Origin: Oreohelix idahoensis
Lineage: Eukaryota > Mollusca > Gastropoda > Stylommatophora > Oreohelicidae
Assembly (NCBI GenBank): GCA_024509875.1
Contig: JAMPIV010016259.1
Span: forward strand, 79,350-143,349
Direction: 5' to 3'
DNA: 64,000 bases
The translations under genes were made by a program, and so were the position numbers. The notes beneath the pieces were generated by a model that did no database searches, was not told the DNA's origin, and saw nothing but the letters and a program-made list of their open reading frames with translations. Shown here one piece after another: positions 10,657 through 22,000 of this stretch (the first letter of the stretch is position 1; every line of letters starts with the position of its first letter).

Positions 10657-11902
10657 TGTTGAGGATTGTTTCATGCTTACAGACATTTGTTTTGAGCTCG
10701 ATCCGAAGGCTGTATCATGGAACACCTCAATCGAATAGAGATATATCTCATCGACCGATGTCGATGATTGTTGCATGTGTGCATGCATTTGAGTTTTGAT
10801 CACACTCGGATTGCTGCACCATGGAACATCGCAATTGAATATATATTAACGACGTAGTATGCATATCACTATGCATGACGCGTATGTCTTTATAACGTCA
10901 TTCGACTTGTGGGTTTTGACCCGAACGGCAGTGTGTTTCAGAAGTGTGGCCATTGCCACTTATACTGTGTGGTATAACCACTTGGAAAGTGTTTTTTAAT
11001 TGTGTGGCTGGGAAGCCAATTGAGCAGTGTATTTCATGAACCAAACGTAAGTCGTCGTATGAATAACGCAGTTTGCATAATTATGGCAGATTAGCCTGGC
11101 GTGGTATGCCAAAGGAACATTACGGTACTAGCAATAGTGTAAGACTAGTATAGATGGATATTGTACAGCTAGCGGCAAGCGTAAGCCTAGTGTAATGGAT
11201 ATTAGACGACTAGCAGTAGACGTAAGCCTAGCATAATAAGTGTGTTGCAGAACTAGCAGGATAGTTAAGTCTAGTGCAAAAGGCTATTGTATAAACTAGC
11301 GACGGGAGTAAGTCTAGTTAGCCTCTGAATTTATGCCAAAGGACATTGGCCGTTAAAAGGAACTGACCTTGAACCAGAACTCTAGATAGAGATTAATGAA
11401 CATGTGTTAATGAAATAATGAGAACTCTTACAGATCGTACATGAATGTGATGTGACTTTTGTTCCTATGTAATTGGTGTCTGCTCATGGTATGAAATTAC
11501 TAATTAAATATTTTGAGTCGTCAAAATCACGTTCTTATCAACTGTCGTATTCGGAGTTGAGTTAAATGCTGTTAATATTCCACTGATCATGACCAGTGAT
11601 GATTAATGTCTTAACACGCTGCATCTCACACTGCCAATATAATCAATAAGACAAGAGACTAATACAGGTCAGTCAAGGGTCGAATATTTAATATGAAACA
11701 TGTTCAACACATAATGTATCACAAGGGTTAAAGCAGACATTATCGATACCAACGAACAGTATTACGGAATCCTACAAAAGTGATAAGAACCCGAGGGACT
11801 TTGACTCTATAAACTGAATACGCATATAATAACTTGGTCATCCTCAAATACTAGAAGTCATCGAAGCACCCATAACATACTGGGGTCCCGAGGCCCGTAA
11901 CA
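10657..11902 (+). repeat. Element N 5' LTR
   Basis: It is nearly identical to 18118-19365, with TG...CA ends extended to TGTT...AACA. It includes repeated short TAGTRTAA/CTAGC-like motifs around 11120-11320, where phrases such as GACTAGCAGTAGACGTAAG recur in variant form about every 45-60 bp. Confidence 0.95.
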
Positions 11903-11905
11903 TAC

Positions 11906-11920
11906 TGGTGTCAGAAAGTG
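11906..11920 (+). promoter_or_regulatory. Element N primer-binding site
   Basis: TGGTGTCAGAAAGTG lies three bases after the LTR. The first eleven bases complement the CCA end of eukaryotic leucine tRNAs as I remember them. Further on there seems to be one extra A. Confidence 0.6.
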
Positions 11921-13099
11921 TCTGGATTTCGTGAATACTGGATTCCCCCCTTCAAGTATCGAAGAAAGTTAAACTGATGATGAACGTTTTGAAGGTAAAA
12001 TCATTCATTCAAGCCTAACTGGCAACTGAAATGCGCAGGACAGAAAGTGACGTCACTATATCGATGCCGTCAACGTTAGCAGACAACATTGCCTGAGAGA
12101 ATCCGAATTTTCTTCCACCACAAGAGACTGATTCACGCAGATAGAACGGTAATCTTCCACTCGAGAACCTGAACTAGTGAAGAATGTATCTCTTCATCAA
12201 ATTCATCTGAGGCTGCGACGCAGATCGATTGAAGAAACTACGTTCGAAGACCGAAGCAATACTTTCAAACGGTTGTCCTACTGCGAAGGTCAAGGTCTAC
12301 CATCAATGGACTACAGCTGTTGAAGACACGGTTCGGAACTTGGATTAGAATTACATGCACTCATGTATTTCTCAGAGGGACAGCTAAACAGATAAGTTCT
12401 TGATTTTACTTGGGCGCTTGAGCATTATCATATTGTCCTTGCATTAGCTTTGGTCTACAGTTCATCGTTACTTTACTTACTTTTTACTATCATCTGTGTT
12501 CCCCCATTCATGTTTATTCGTATATTCGTATATTCGTCGTGTTTAATATTGACTGGAATTTTCCCAGGAAAACTTCAGTGAATGTTAACTTCTATTAGAT
12601 TTGCATGCTTATATTCGCTGACTGAGGATCTGACTGATTATATTTTTTCTTTCGAGTCAGGATATAAATGTTTCCTCAGTTCGCAATATAACCAGATTTT
12701 GTGTACTTAGCAGTTTCGTCAAGTGAATTACGTCCTCTTTATTTACGTAACCTAATTTCAGTACTGTTGACAATTGTTGTCATGTGTAATCTAAAACTTC
12801 TTTGTCTACACGTTTCGTTTAAGACGACTTGTCTTGTTATATTTTTGTGATGTAAATTCTTTTCTTTCTTTTACTGATTACTGAGTATAAGTCTCCTTTA
12901 TTTACTTTATAAGTGTAAAGTGTTGTCGTATAACTGAAAAATCATTTCATTGTAACTCATTTGATTGTTTTCACTGTCTTTGTCACATGTTCTCCGAACT
13001 TGTTTGTTATTGATTAATATATTCATGTACATATTATAGTGAGTTCTATAGTCCTGGTGTATATTATAGACTATTGAAGGTACTCAGAAACCTATTATC
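11921..13099 (+). other. Element N untranslated leader
   Basis: This is about 1.2 kb between the primer-binding site and the gag ATG. No recognisable coding signal was seen. It is AT-rich in its second half. It presumably carries packaging and translation signals. Confidence 0.6.
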
Positions 13100-14251
13100 A
13101 TGTCTACACTACAGGAATTCATTGATATTGGAAAAAGTTATGGAAAATCAGGAGCGGAACTACAAAGTTTTGCAGATACGAAATATGATGAATACTTATC
13201 GCGTCTGGAAAGAATGGAACAGCGCGAAATGACTAAACGAGCTGATGAGCTTAGGAGGTTTGAATTAACCCAAGAGAGGGAAATAAAAGAAAAAGAGATG
13301 GCTCAGAAGGAAAAAGAAATATCCATGAAAATGGAATTAGAACGATTGACTATAGCTCAACAAGAAAAAGACAGAGAATTCGAGAGGGATAAAATGGCTC
13401 AACGAGATAAAGAATTAGCTCAACAAGAAAAAGACAGAGAATTTGAGAAGGAAAGAATGGCACAACGAGATAAAGAAATGGAATTAAGGAGAATGGAACT
13501 TATGCAACTGGATCAAGCCCATAAAAATGCCATGGAAATGGAAACATTAAAACTTCATGCAGAAAAAGAAAAAGCTTTAGAATTAGCTAAAGTGCAGTCT
13601 GAACAGACTAAGACTGCGGCTGGTACAAATATTTTCTATCCTAAGTTAAAAATGCCACATTTTGACCAAACTCGCGATTGTGTTGACTCTTTCATATCTA
13701 GATTCATCATCAAGGTCACAGCTCTGAACATACCCAAGGAAAGATGGAGCAGTCTTTTACTTGATTTTTTGACTGGTGACTCACTTAAATGTTTCATGAG
13801 TCTTGATGAAAAGAGCAGAAGCGATTTCGATGTCGTAAAAGAGGTATTACTAAGACTTTTCCAGTTAACTGAGTCTGGATTCAGAGATCGCTTTCATGCG
13901 GCTAAGCCAAGCAAGGATGCAGATTTTGGTGAATTCATTGCATCTATTAAACATTTCCTTAGCAGATGGATTGATCTATCTGGTATAAATAAAACATATG
14001 AAGGTGTTATAGATCTCATGCTGCGAGATAAAGTTTTATCTGCATGCAGCACTGAATTAGAAGCATTTTTACAAGAAAGACATCCTAATTCTATCGATGA
14101 GTATGAAAAACTCGGAAGACAGTATGAGACCGCACATCAGAATAAAGATCTTCATAGATCGACTATTCGAGATCCTATGCCTGTGTGCGCGGCACAACAT
14201 GATCAGAGACCTCGATCGAAGAGCTTTGATGGACGTTGTCGTTCAGATTAG
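13100..14251 (+). CDS. gag: Element N Gag
   Basis: This is a 383-codon frame beginning at the first good ATG after the leader. Residues about 30-175 are a long charged coiled coil with near-repeats of the A-Q-Q-E-K-D-R-E-F-E type. Residues about 185-350 resemble a retrotransposon Gag capsid domain, with a tryptophan and leucine pattern around E-R-W-S-S-L-L-L-D-F-L. Gag would assemble the cytoplasmic particle holding RNA and enzymes. The frame ends in TAG at 14249-14251, but the same frame is open on the other side and continues into pol. No CCHC knuckle lies before the stop. The region just after it is arginine-rich and could bind nucleic acid. Confidence 0.85.
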   Translation: MSTLQEFIDIGKSYGKSGAELQSFADTKYDEYLSRLERMEQREMTKRADELRRFELTQEREIKEKEMAQKEKEISMKMELERLTIAQQEKDREFERDKMAQRDKELAQQEKDREFEKERMAQRDKEMELRRMELMQLDQAHKNAMEMETLKLHAEKEKALELAKVQSEQTKTAAGTNIFYPKLKMPHFDQTRDCVDSFISRFIIKVTALNIPKERWSSLLLDFLTGDSLKCFMSLDEKSRSDFDVVKEVLLRLFQLTESGFRDRFHAAKPSKDADFGEFIASIKHFLSRWIDLSGINKTYEGVIDLMLRDKVLSACSTELEAFLQERHPNSIDEYEKLGRQYETAHQNKDLHRSTIRDPMPVCAAQHDQRPRSKSFDGRCRSD

Positions 14252-17200
14252 TATCAATCCGACATAGGTTTTTATAACTTCCGTCGTCATCGCTCTCCTT
14301 CGAATTCATATCGACGAGGTTATAGAGGATATTCACCTCATGATCTTGTGTATCACAGAGGCAGGGATTATGATGGTTCACATCAGAAAGGATACTATAA
14401 ACAGAGATCATCTTATGGTAGAGATGCCAGGAAGGATGACTCTACTGATTTTTATTATAGCAATAAAAAGTCAGTCAATAATAACAAAGGTAATGCCAGA
14501 TCTCCGTCGAGAGACAAAAATAAACATAGACATGCAAATAATTGCAGTGTCAAAAAGGAGAAAGGTAATGATGATAATGATCATGCGAACGCATGTATGG
14601 TAATGAATGATACATGTTATGAGTGTCAGTCGAAAAACAGATTAAAGTCTACAATTACACTTGATTGTGGTCATTGTATGCCAACAATGTCGGCATGTGT
14701 AAATGTCGGTTATCTTACATTTCATCCCGGAATATTGGATGGTAAGGTAGTGAGAGTTTTGCGTGACACTGGGTCCTCAACGATAGGCATAAAGCACTCG
14801 CTTATCGAGCCCTCTGCTTTTACAGGCAAATCAGTTAAGTGTGTCACATTTGGTGGGAATATAGAAACTTTCCCTGTGGCACGAGTATACATTGATACTC
14901 CTTTTTACACAGGCACTGTCTATGCCTGCGGCTTGAGAGCACCCATAACTGAAATTATAATAGGAAACATACCAGGAGTTAAAGATTGCACTCCTGAGGA
15001 GATTGCAATGTGGGTTGAATCTCACCCACAGGTGGCAAATGCTGTTGTAACGAGAGCACAACAGTTAGCTACGGACATGGCTACACCACCTCTTCCTATA
15101 ATAGATACAATTATGTCTCAAGTTGGCACTGTTACACCTTCTGTTTTTGCAGAGAAACAGAAGAGTGACCCAACTTTACAAGGATTGTTTAGCCGAGCAG
15201 AACAAAAAACGATTAAATACACAAGAGGGGCTAAACAATGGTTCAAGATAAAGAAATCAATACTCACTAGATATTATGATGATGGCAAAACAATTATACA
15301 TCAAGTGATAGTACCTAAAGAATACAGACCATTGGTCCTACAAACAGGTCATGACTCCCCTATGGCAGGGCATATGGGGATCAAAAGAACATTGTTTCGT
15401 GTTACATCACAATTTTATTGGCCTGGGGTTAATAAAGATACAAAGTTATACTGCAAATCATGTACAACATGCCAAGGTATAGCACGTAAGGGCAGGTTCC
15501 ATACGGCACCCTTACAGATTACAGACGTGCCTGAAAGACCTTTCAAAAAGATTGCAGTAGATATAGTGGGTCCGTTATCAATTGTTTCAAATAATGGATT
15601 TCGTTATATTTTAACTTGCGTAGATCTTTGCACGCGTTGGCCAGAAGCCATATCATTGAAAACCATCACAACTGCATCTGTGTCTGATGCATTATTTTCG
15701 ATATTTTGTCGAATCGGTTTTCCGGAGGATATATTGTCAGATCAAGGATCACAATTTACTTCCAACATTATGAGGGATTTAGAATCCATGTTATCTGTTC
15801 ACCACTCGTTTTGTAGTGCGTATAGGCCCCAATCAAACGGTGTGTGCGAGCGCTACAATAGCACTCTAAAACAGATGTTATCTAAGATAACTGAGGAATG
15901 CCCTCGTGAATGGGACAGGCTTCTGCCGGCGGCCCTGTTCGCTTTTCGTGAAGTGCCTCACGAAAGCACGGGATGGTCTCCGTTCGAATTGGTTTATGGT
16001 TCGAATCCTCGCGGACCAATGATGATACTCAATGATTTGTTGATTGGAGCATCAACTGATACAGCCACTCGAAACAGCTACGAGTTAGTTATTGATCTCC
16101 GACAACGAATCATTGATGCGTGCACGTATGCATCCCAGAGTATAAAATCAGCCACTCAACGATCAAGATTATTACATAATCAAAAGAGAATATTAAGATC
16201 ATTCAAACCAGGGGAAAAAGTTTGGTTGTTGCTACCTCATAACGATAACAAATTACTGATATCATGGCAAGGTCCATTTGATGTTATCAAACAAGTCACA
16301 GATGTTGACTACTCGGTGAACGTTAGAGGTAAAATCAAAACCTTCCATGTCAACATGCTAAAATTAGCAGTTGAAAGACCACAGGAATTAATTCCTGTTA
16401 TTAACTCTATTGATGATTCTTCACATCATACTGCTTCTTTTGCAGTTGTTCATGAAGAAGATACCACTTCGTCTATCCCTTTACAATTCCAATTACCTTC
16501 TTTGCAATCATCGGAATCTTGGAAAGACGTGACTATTTCTTCTTCACTATCGTCTTCACAACAAGATCAAGTTCGGGATATTCTCATTTCTTTCAATGAT
16601 GTTCTCACCGACCTTCCAGGTCAGACATCGCTTATATCCCATGATATTACTCTTACTGATTATAAACCTATCAAACTTAGACCCTATCCTATATCTTTAC
16701 ACCACAAAGATAGGGTAGAGAAAGAGTTAAAAGAGATGATACGTTTAGGTGTAATATCTCCTTCGGAATCACCATATGCATTCCCAATGGTGATTGTTAA
16801 AAAGAAGGATGATTCTTTACGTATTTGTATTGATTTTAGGCGATTGAACAAAATTACAATCACAGACGGTGAGCCTATGCCTCTTTTAGATGATCTTTTG
16901 TCAGAATTATCTAATGCTACTTTCTTTAGCAAACTAGATCTCTCTAAAGGCTACTGGCAAATTCCTCTTGCCGAAAATGCCAAACATTACACAGCTTTCA
17001 CAACTCCATTTGGGCTCTACCAATGGAATTATATGTGTTTTGGGTTAGTGAATGCGCCAGCGACGTTTGTGCGCATGATGCGCCGCCTTCTTGGCGATCG
17101 TAAAGATGTCATCACGTACATCGATGACATCTGCCTATTTCATGACTCGTGGGAAGACCATATTGATGGTTTAACTTCTCTTCTACATACGTTACGTATG

Positions 17201-17938
17201 CATGGTTTGACTGTGCGACCTTCAAAGGTCCAAATAGGTTGTCAGGAAATTTCTTTTCTTGGTCACCGCATAGGTAACCACAAACTGTATCCTGACGACA
17301 ATACAGTCAAAAGAATTCTAGAGATTTCTACCCCTTCAACTAAGAAACAAGTTAGAAGCCTTTTAGGCTTGATAAACTATTACCATAAGTTCATCCCGCA
17401 TTTCGCTCAACTATCTACACCTTTGTCCGCACTGTTGACCAAAGGTAGTCCTAATAAGGTACATTGGGACAAAGATTGCGAAAGCGCTTTGGTAACAATT
17501 AAGAAATTATTTAGTAATGCACCTATTTTGTTATTACCGAATATACGTATTCCATTCATACTTCAATCAGATGCCTCGAGTTACTCCATGGGTGGCTGTT
17601 TGCTGCAATGTTACAAGGAAACACTCCATCCATGTTTCTATGTGTCGAGGAAACTGACTCCGGCTGAACAGAAGTATGCGACAGGTGAACGTGAGCTCCT
17701 GTCGATGGTTTGGTGCCTGGAGAAGCTGTCAAGATATCTCATCAGCACGCACTTTTACATTATGACAGACCATAGTCCTCTTACTTACATAACAGCTAGA
17801 ACAATGCGTAACGCTAGAATACACCGATGGTACTTGTTGATTCAAGAATTTTCATTTACGATTCTGCCTATTGCTGGAGCAGACAATAACTTGGCAGATC
17901 TTTTATCGCGTAACTTCTCTGAGAAGAAATTGAATTAA
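14252..17938 (+). CDS. pol: Element N Pol: protease, integrase, RT, RNase H
   Basis: The frame is uninterrupted for 1228 codons and in phase with gag, separated only by TAG. Counting from 14252: the aspartic protease active site D-T-G-S-S is at about residue 172. An integrase H-x6-H...C-x2-C zinc finger lies near 366-410. The integrase catalytic acids include D-Q-G-S-Q-F and a glutamate (C-E-R-Y-N) exactly 36 residues later, giving D-35-E spacing. The C-terminal W-Q-G-P-F (GPY/F) module follows. The RT box Y-I-D-D is near 956, and RNase H (Q-S-D-A-S, then G-E-R-E-L, then M-T-D-H-S) runs from about 1105. Integrase precedes RT, unlike ordinary Gypsy elements. All catalytic residues I can check are present, so the enzyme set may be functional if the UAG is passed. 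Confidence 0.9.
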   Translation, partial: YQSDIGFYNFRRHRSPSNSYRRGYRGYSPHDLVYHRGRDYDGSHQKGYYKQRSSYGRDARKDDSTDFYYSNKKSVNNNKGNARSPSRDKNKHRHANNCSVKKEKGNDDNDHANACMVMNDTCYECQSKNRLKSTITLDCGHCMPTMSACVNVGYLTFHPGILDGKVVRVLRDTGSSTIGIKHSLIEPSAFTGKSVKCVTFGGNIETFPVARVYIDTPFYTGTVYACGLRAPITEIIIGNIPGVKDCTPEEIAMWVESHPQVANAVVTRAQQLATDMATPPLPIIDTIMSQVGTVTPSVFAEKQKSDPTLQGLFSRAEQKTIKYTRGAKQWFKIKKSILTRYYDDGKTIIHQVIVPKEYRPLVLQTGHDSPMAGHMGIKRTLFRVTSQFYWPGVNKDTKLYCKSCTTCQGIARKGRFHTAPLQITDVPERPFKKIAVDIVGPLSIVSNNGFRYILTCVDLCTRWPEAISLKTITTASVSDALFSIFCRIGFPEDILSDQGSQFTSNIMRDLESMLSVHHSFCSAYRPQSNGVCERYNSTLKQMLSKITEECPREWDRLLPAALFAFREVPHESTGWSPFELVYGSNPRGPMMILNDLLIGASTDTATRNSYELVIDLRQRIIDACTYASQSIKSATQRSRLLHNQKRILRSFKPGEKVWLLLPHNDNKLLISWQGPFDVIKQVTDVDYSVNVRGKIKTFHVNMLKLAVERPQELIPVINSIDDSSHHTASFAVVHEEDTTSSIPLQFQLPSLQSSESWKDVTISSSLSSSQQDQVRDILISFNDVLTDLPGQTSLISHDITLTDYKPIKLRPYPISLHHKDRVEKELKEMIRLGVISPSESPYAFPMVIVKKKDDSLRICIDFRRLNKITITDGEPMPLLDDLLSELSNATFFSKLDLSKGYWQIPLAENAKHYTAFTTPFGLYQWNYMCFGLVNAPATFVRMMRRLLGDRKDVITYIDDICLFHDSWEDHIDGLTSLLHTLRMHGLTVRPSKVQIGCQEISFLGHRIGNHKLYPDDNTVKRILEISTPSTKKQVRSLLGLINYYHKFIPHFAQLSTPLSALLTKGSPNKVHWDKDCESALVTIKKLFSNAPILLLPNIRIPFILQSDASSYSMGGCLLQCYKETLHPCFYVSRKLTPAEQKYATGERELLSMVWCLEKLSRYLISTHFYIMTDHSPLTYITARTMRNARIHRWYLLIQEFSFTILPIAGADNNLADLLSRNFSEKKLN

Positions 17939-18100
17939 CTCTTTAGTGATCATGTTGACAAGTGCTATTATTAATGTTATAAAATTTAATGTGTCTATTT
18001 AATGATTATGATAGTTATAAGTAGATAGTACTAATATTAATATATTCGGGAGACGAGCGTCTTCTACATCACTATCATCCGTGCCACAAGTGTCACGTTT

Positions 18101-18117
18101 GGAAGTGAGGGGGATGA
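18101..18117 (+). promoter_or_regulatory. Element N polypurine tract
   Basis: The purine-rich run GGAAGTGAGGGGGATGA directly abuts the 3' LTR. It is expected to prime plus-strand DNA synthesis. Confidence 0.8.
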
Positions 18118-19365
18118 TGTTGAGGATTGTTTCATGCTTACAGACATTTGGATTTGAGCTCGATCCGAATGGCTGTATCATGGAACACCTCAATCGAATA
18201 GAGATATATCTCATCGACCGATGTCGATGATTGTTGCATGTGTGCATGCATTTGAGTTTTGATCACACTCGGATTGCTGCACCATGGAACATCGCAATTG
18301 AATATATATTAACGACGTAGTATGCATATCACTATGGATGACGCGTATGTCTTTATAACGTCATTCGACTTGTGGGTTTTGACCCGAACGGCAGTGTGTT
18401 TCAGAAGTGTGGCCATTGCCACTTATACTGTGTGGTATAACCACTTGGAAAGTGTTTTTTAATTGTGTGGCTGGGAAGCCAATTGAGCAGTGTATTTCTT
18501 GAACCAAACGTAAGTCGTCGTATGAATAACGCAGTTTGCATAATTATGGCAGATTAGCCTGGCGTGGTATGCCAAAGGAACATTACGGTACTAGCAATAG
18601 TGTAAGACTAGTATAGATGGATATTGTACAGCTAGCGGCAAGCGTAAGCCTAGTGTAATGGATATTAGACGACTAGCAGTAGACGTAAGCCTAGCATAAT
18701 AAGTGTATTGCAGAACTAGCAGGATAGTTAAGTCTAGTGCAAAAGGCTATTGTATAAACTAGCGACGGGAGTAAGTCTAGTTAGCCTCTGAATTTATGCC
18801 AAAGGACATTGGCCGTTAAAAGGAACTGACCTTGAACCAGAACTCTAGATAGAGATTAATGAACATGTGTTAATGAAATAATGAGAACTCTTACAGATCG
18901 TACATGAATGTGATGTGACTTTTGTTCCCATGTAATTGGTGTCTGCTCATGGTATGAAATTACTAATTAAATATTTTGAGTCGTCAAAATCACGGTCTTA
19001 TCAACTGTCGTATTCGGAGTTGAGTTAAATGCTGTTAATATTCCACTGATCATGACCAGTGATGATTAATGTCTTAACACTCTGCATCTCACACTGCCAA
19101 TATAATCAATAAGACAAGAGACTAATACAGGTCAGTCAAGGGTCGAATATTTAATATGAAACATGTTCAACACATAATGTATCACAAGGGTTAAAGCAGA
19201 CATTATCGATACCAACGAACAGTATTACGGAATCCTACAAAAGTGATAAGAACCCGAGGGACTTTGACTCTATAAACTGAATACGCATATAATAACTTGG
19301 TCATCCTCAAATACTAGAAGTCATCGAAGCACCCATAACATACTGGGGTCCCGAGGCCCGTAACA
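18118..19365 (+). repeat. Element N 3' LTR
   Basis: It is 1248 bp and matches 10657-11902 with only scattered differences. It is followed by the target duplication ACGAC and then the rest of A's 5' LTR. Confidence 0.95.
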
Positions 19366-20524
19366 ACGACCTTATGCCTTTGTGGAAGATTGCGACATAC
19401 TAGGAGCACAGGCATGTCTAAGCAGACTTAGGAAGCAAATCAAAATAAACTTGAGGTGAATAATATCATACATTATTTGGATTGTAAGACCAGAAAGTCA
19501 CTGGCAGGCCTATTGTTATATTAACTCTGGAGGAAAAGAAAAAAATGTATTTCAGCTGAAGATGAAGATGATGTATAGTGACAGGGGCGTTGAGACTATG
19601 TGAAAAAGAAGATACCCACTGTTTATGAAGCAGTCACAGTAAAGTTAAAGACTGTAGCTAATTTGGTTAGCTCTTTTATCTGATCACAATCCATGTTTAA
19701 TAATGTTAAATTGGTAGTGGTGGAGATAATTAACTAGAGACTTAGGGAGGCTTGTTCCTCTTGTTTCAGGGTTACATCACCCAGAATCAAGTTGGTCAGA
19801 AGCCGGAGCTGCAGAATTTGAGGCAACCTACCGGTTGTTTCTATATCGAAGCCTAAGAGTATTAGCAGTCTCCAGTATACACTGTAGTGAAGCAGTGTGC
19901 AGTTTTCTCGAGCAAGTCATTCAGTGTCAACAAGAATTCAAAGATAAGCCAAAATCTTGCGAGCTTATATGCAAACTCAAATGTGTTTAATCTCCACCCT
20001 ATTCAGAAACAGTTTGTGATATGATGCGAAAACCAGTTTTTCCCAATATTGACTCTTCATAGAACAGTATTTTCCAACAGGGAATAAAAGTTTATAAACA
20101 TTAACATATTAAGATATATTGGACAGATGTCCTTCATGTGTATTTAATTTGGTATAAAACCATATTTTCACTTTTAAGTTTTAAACATTCCTGTCCTAAA
20201 AAAATTTGAGGGACAGGAAATTAAAATTGTACATATATATCATAACTTTAAACCCAGTCTTGTTTATTCGATTTTAGTGAGTTAAAATTGTATTTGGTTA
20301 ACGCAATTATCACTACATTTATCATTATCCTAGACATCAAGCCATATAAATAACATCACAAACACTAGATACCCAAAATAAATCGCAGAGTGAGATCGTA
20401 GGGTGGTAGCAGTCAGGTACTCTGAGAACATCACCATCAACTATTAGATTCAGGGACTTGCATAGCTGACCTCACTTTGTAGACACATACTGACTACTTC
20501 TCTTTAACATCCAAACCCACCACA
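19366..20524 (+). repeat. Element A 5' LTR, second part
   Basis: It continues the LTR after N and matches 42045-43199. It contains a good 3' splice-site context (CTTGTTCCTCTTGTTTCAG, ending 19769). A 74-codon open stretch follows, beginning G-L-H-H-P-E. The position and wording resemble the 3' end of the B-element intron (ends 52501). Confidence 0.9.
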
Positions 20525-20529
20525 TATAT

Positions 20530-20547
20530 TGGGGTCCCGACCCGGGA
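20530..20547 (+). promoter_or_regulatory. Element A primer-binding site
   Basis: TGGGGTCCCGACCCGGGA begins five bases after the LTR (spacer TATAT). The TGG start complements a tRNA CCA end. I cannot name the tRNA with confidence. Element B has a related site, at the same spacing. Confidence 0.6.
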
Positions 20548-20719
20548 TTTTTAATTACCTGTAACACCATAGATCCAGGGTATCCCCATAGTAATACAAT
20601 TTATAATATTTATAAGGTGGAGAATTGTTTGAGTTGGCATAGCCCTTAATTAATTAACTAATTATAACATTTGTTAGTTGTTTTAGTTAGAGTAACTATA
20701 ATTTAGTACCAGATAAAAG

Positions 20720-22000
20720 ATGGCAGATTTGGCCAAATTTAGATCGGCTGCTCTACAGATTGCAAAGGAAATGGGAATGGAGGGGCAAGTTCTGGTTCAA
20801 TATGTAACATCAGAATGCGATAAGTTCATTGAGAGAGAAGATAGGAGGTTAACTGAAGAACAGAGGTTACAATTAGAAGATGCTAGGGAGGCTAGGAAAT
20901 TAGAGGCTGAGAGGGAGGCTGAGATCAAAAGGCTACAATTAGAAGAGAAGAAATTGGAAGAAGAGAAAGAAGAGAAACGGGTACAAAGGGAAGCAGAAGA
21001 CAAACGGTTACAAAGGAAACATGAGCTACGACTAAGAGAGTTAGAACTGCAAGGCCATGCTCCTGAAATTGGAAACAGCCCATCTACCTCGGATGCCAGT
21101 GCTAGTCAGGGAGCCTCCAACTCAGCCATGGGGTTTCATTTAGACCCCTTTGTAGAAAAAGAGGATGACATTGAGTCCTTCCTCTCTAGATTTGAAAGAT
21201 TAGCTACAAGTTATGGTCTAGAGAGGGAAAGGTGGAGCTTGAAAGTATCTCAAGGACTTAGGGAAACATCGTATGAGGTATTTTCAAAATTGAGCAGGGA
21301 AGATCAGGAAGACTATGACATATTAAAACAGGCTCTTTTAATTAGATACGAGAAGAATGGTGAGTTTTATAGAAAGAGATTTAGAAATGCGAAGCTCCTG
21401 TCTGGGGAGACATATCATCAATTCTCTGCAAGGCTGGAAACCTATTTGGAGAAATGGACTGCTCTGGGGAAAACCCAAGATTTAAAGGAAATGATCATGA
21501 TAGAGCAGGTGAGAGAGTCCATGGCTCCAGACATGAGAAAGTTTCTTATGGAACAGGGTGCGGAAAGGTTAGATGATGTGTTCAATGTTGCTGAGAGGTA
21601 TCAGGCAGCCCAGGCAGAAGTAGCTGGCGCTAAAAAGAAACAGGTAGACAATAATAAAGCTCCTCAACCCCATAATAAGTTTGACACTAGAGATCAGGGT
21701 AACAGGGGTAAACCCAACTATGATGGACCAAGATTTGACCCTCGAGATAGAAACCCGCAATTCAATGAGAGGAAACCCTACAGACCGGAAAGTAAATGTT
21801 GCAAATTCTGTAGGATGAATAATCATAATACAAAAGACTGTAGGAAGAAAAATAACCCTCCTTACCACGCTGCATGCCTTAAAACAGGAAGTAAGGGACA
21901 AAAAGGAAAACCTACTGGACAGCAGGAACCTTATCATCCCCCTGTATGTGAAGACGTAGTATGTAATGGGGCCACCATCAGGTGCCTTTATGATACTTGA
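20720..22000 (+). pseudogene. gag: Element A gag and start of protease, ended by TGA
   Basis: It starts at the ATG of M-A-D-L-A-K-F-R-S, the same start used by elements B and C. Residues about 30-115 are a charged coiled coil, and about 140-310 a Gag capsid-like domain. Near 361-375 is a complete CCHC zinc knuckle (C-K-F-C-R-M-N-N-H-N-T-K-D-C) for RNA binding. The protease follows in frame, but its active-site triad reads D-T-stop: the third codon is TGA at 21998-22000 where glycine is expected. The frame resumes right after, so this single base change removes the rest of the polyprotein. Confidence 0.85.

Larger units (their letters stand above)
10657..19365 (+). mobile_element. Element N: near-complete Gypsy-type element nested in A's 5' LTR
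   Basis: N is 8709 bp with LTRs of 1246 and 1248 bp. It starts TGTTGAGG, ends CCCGTAACA, and has the 5-bp TSD ACGAC (10652-10656 and 19366-19370). By eye the LTRs differ at only a few positions, so the insertion is recent. It encodes gag and a pol whose order is protease, integrase, RT, RNase H. Only one in-frame stop separates gag from pol. Confidence 0.95.
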
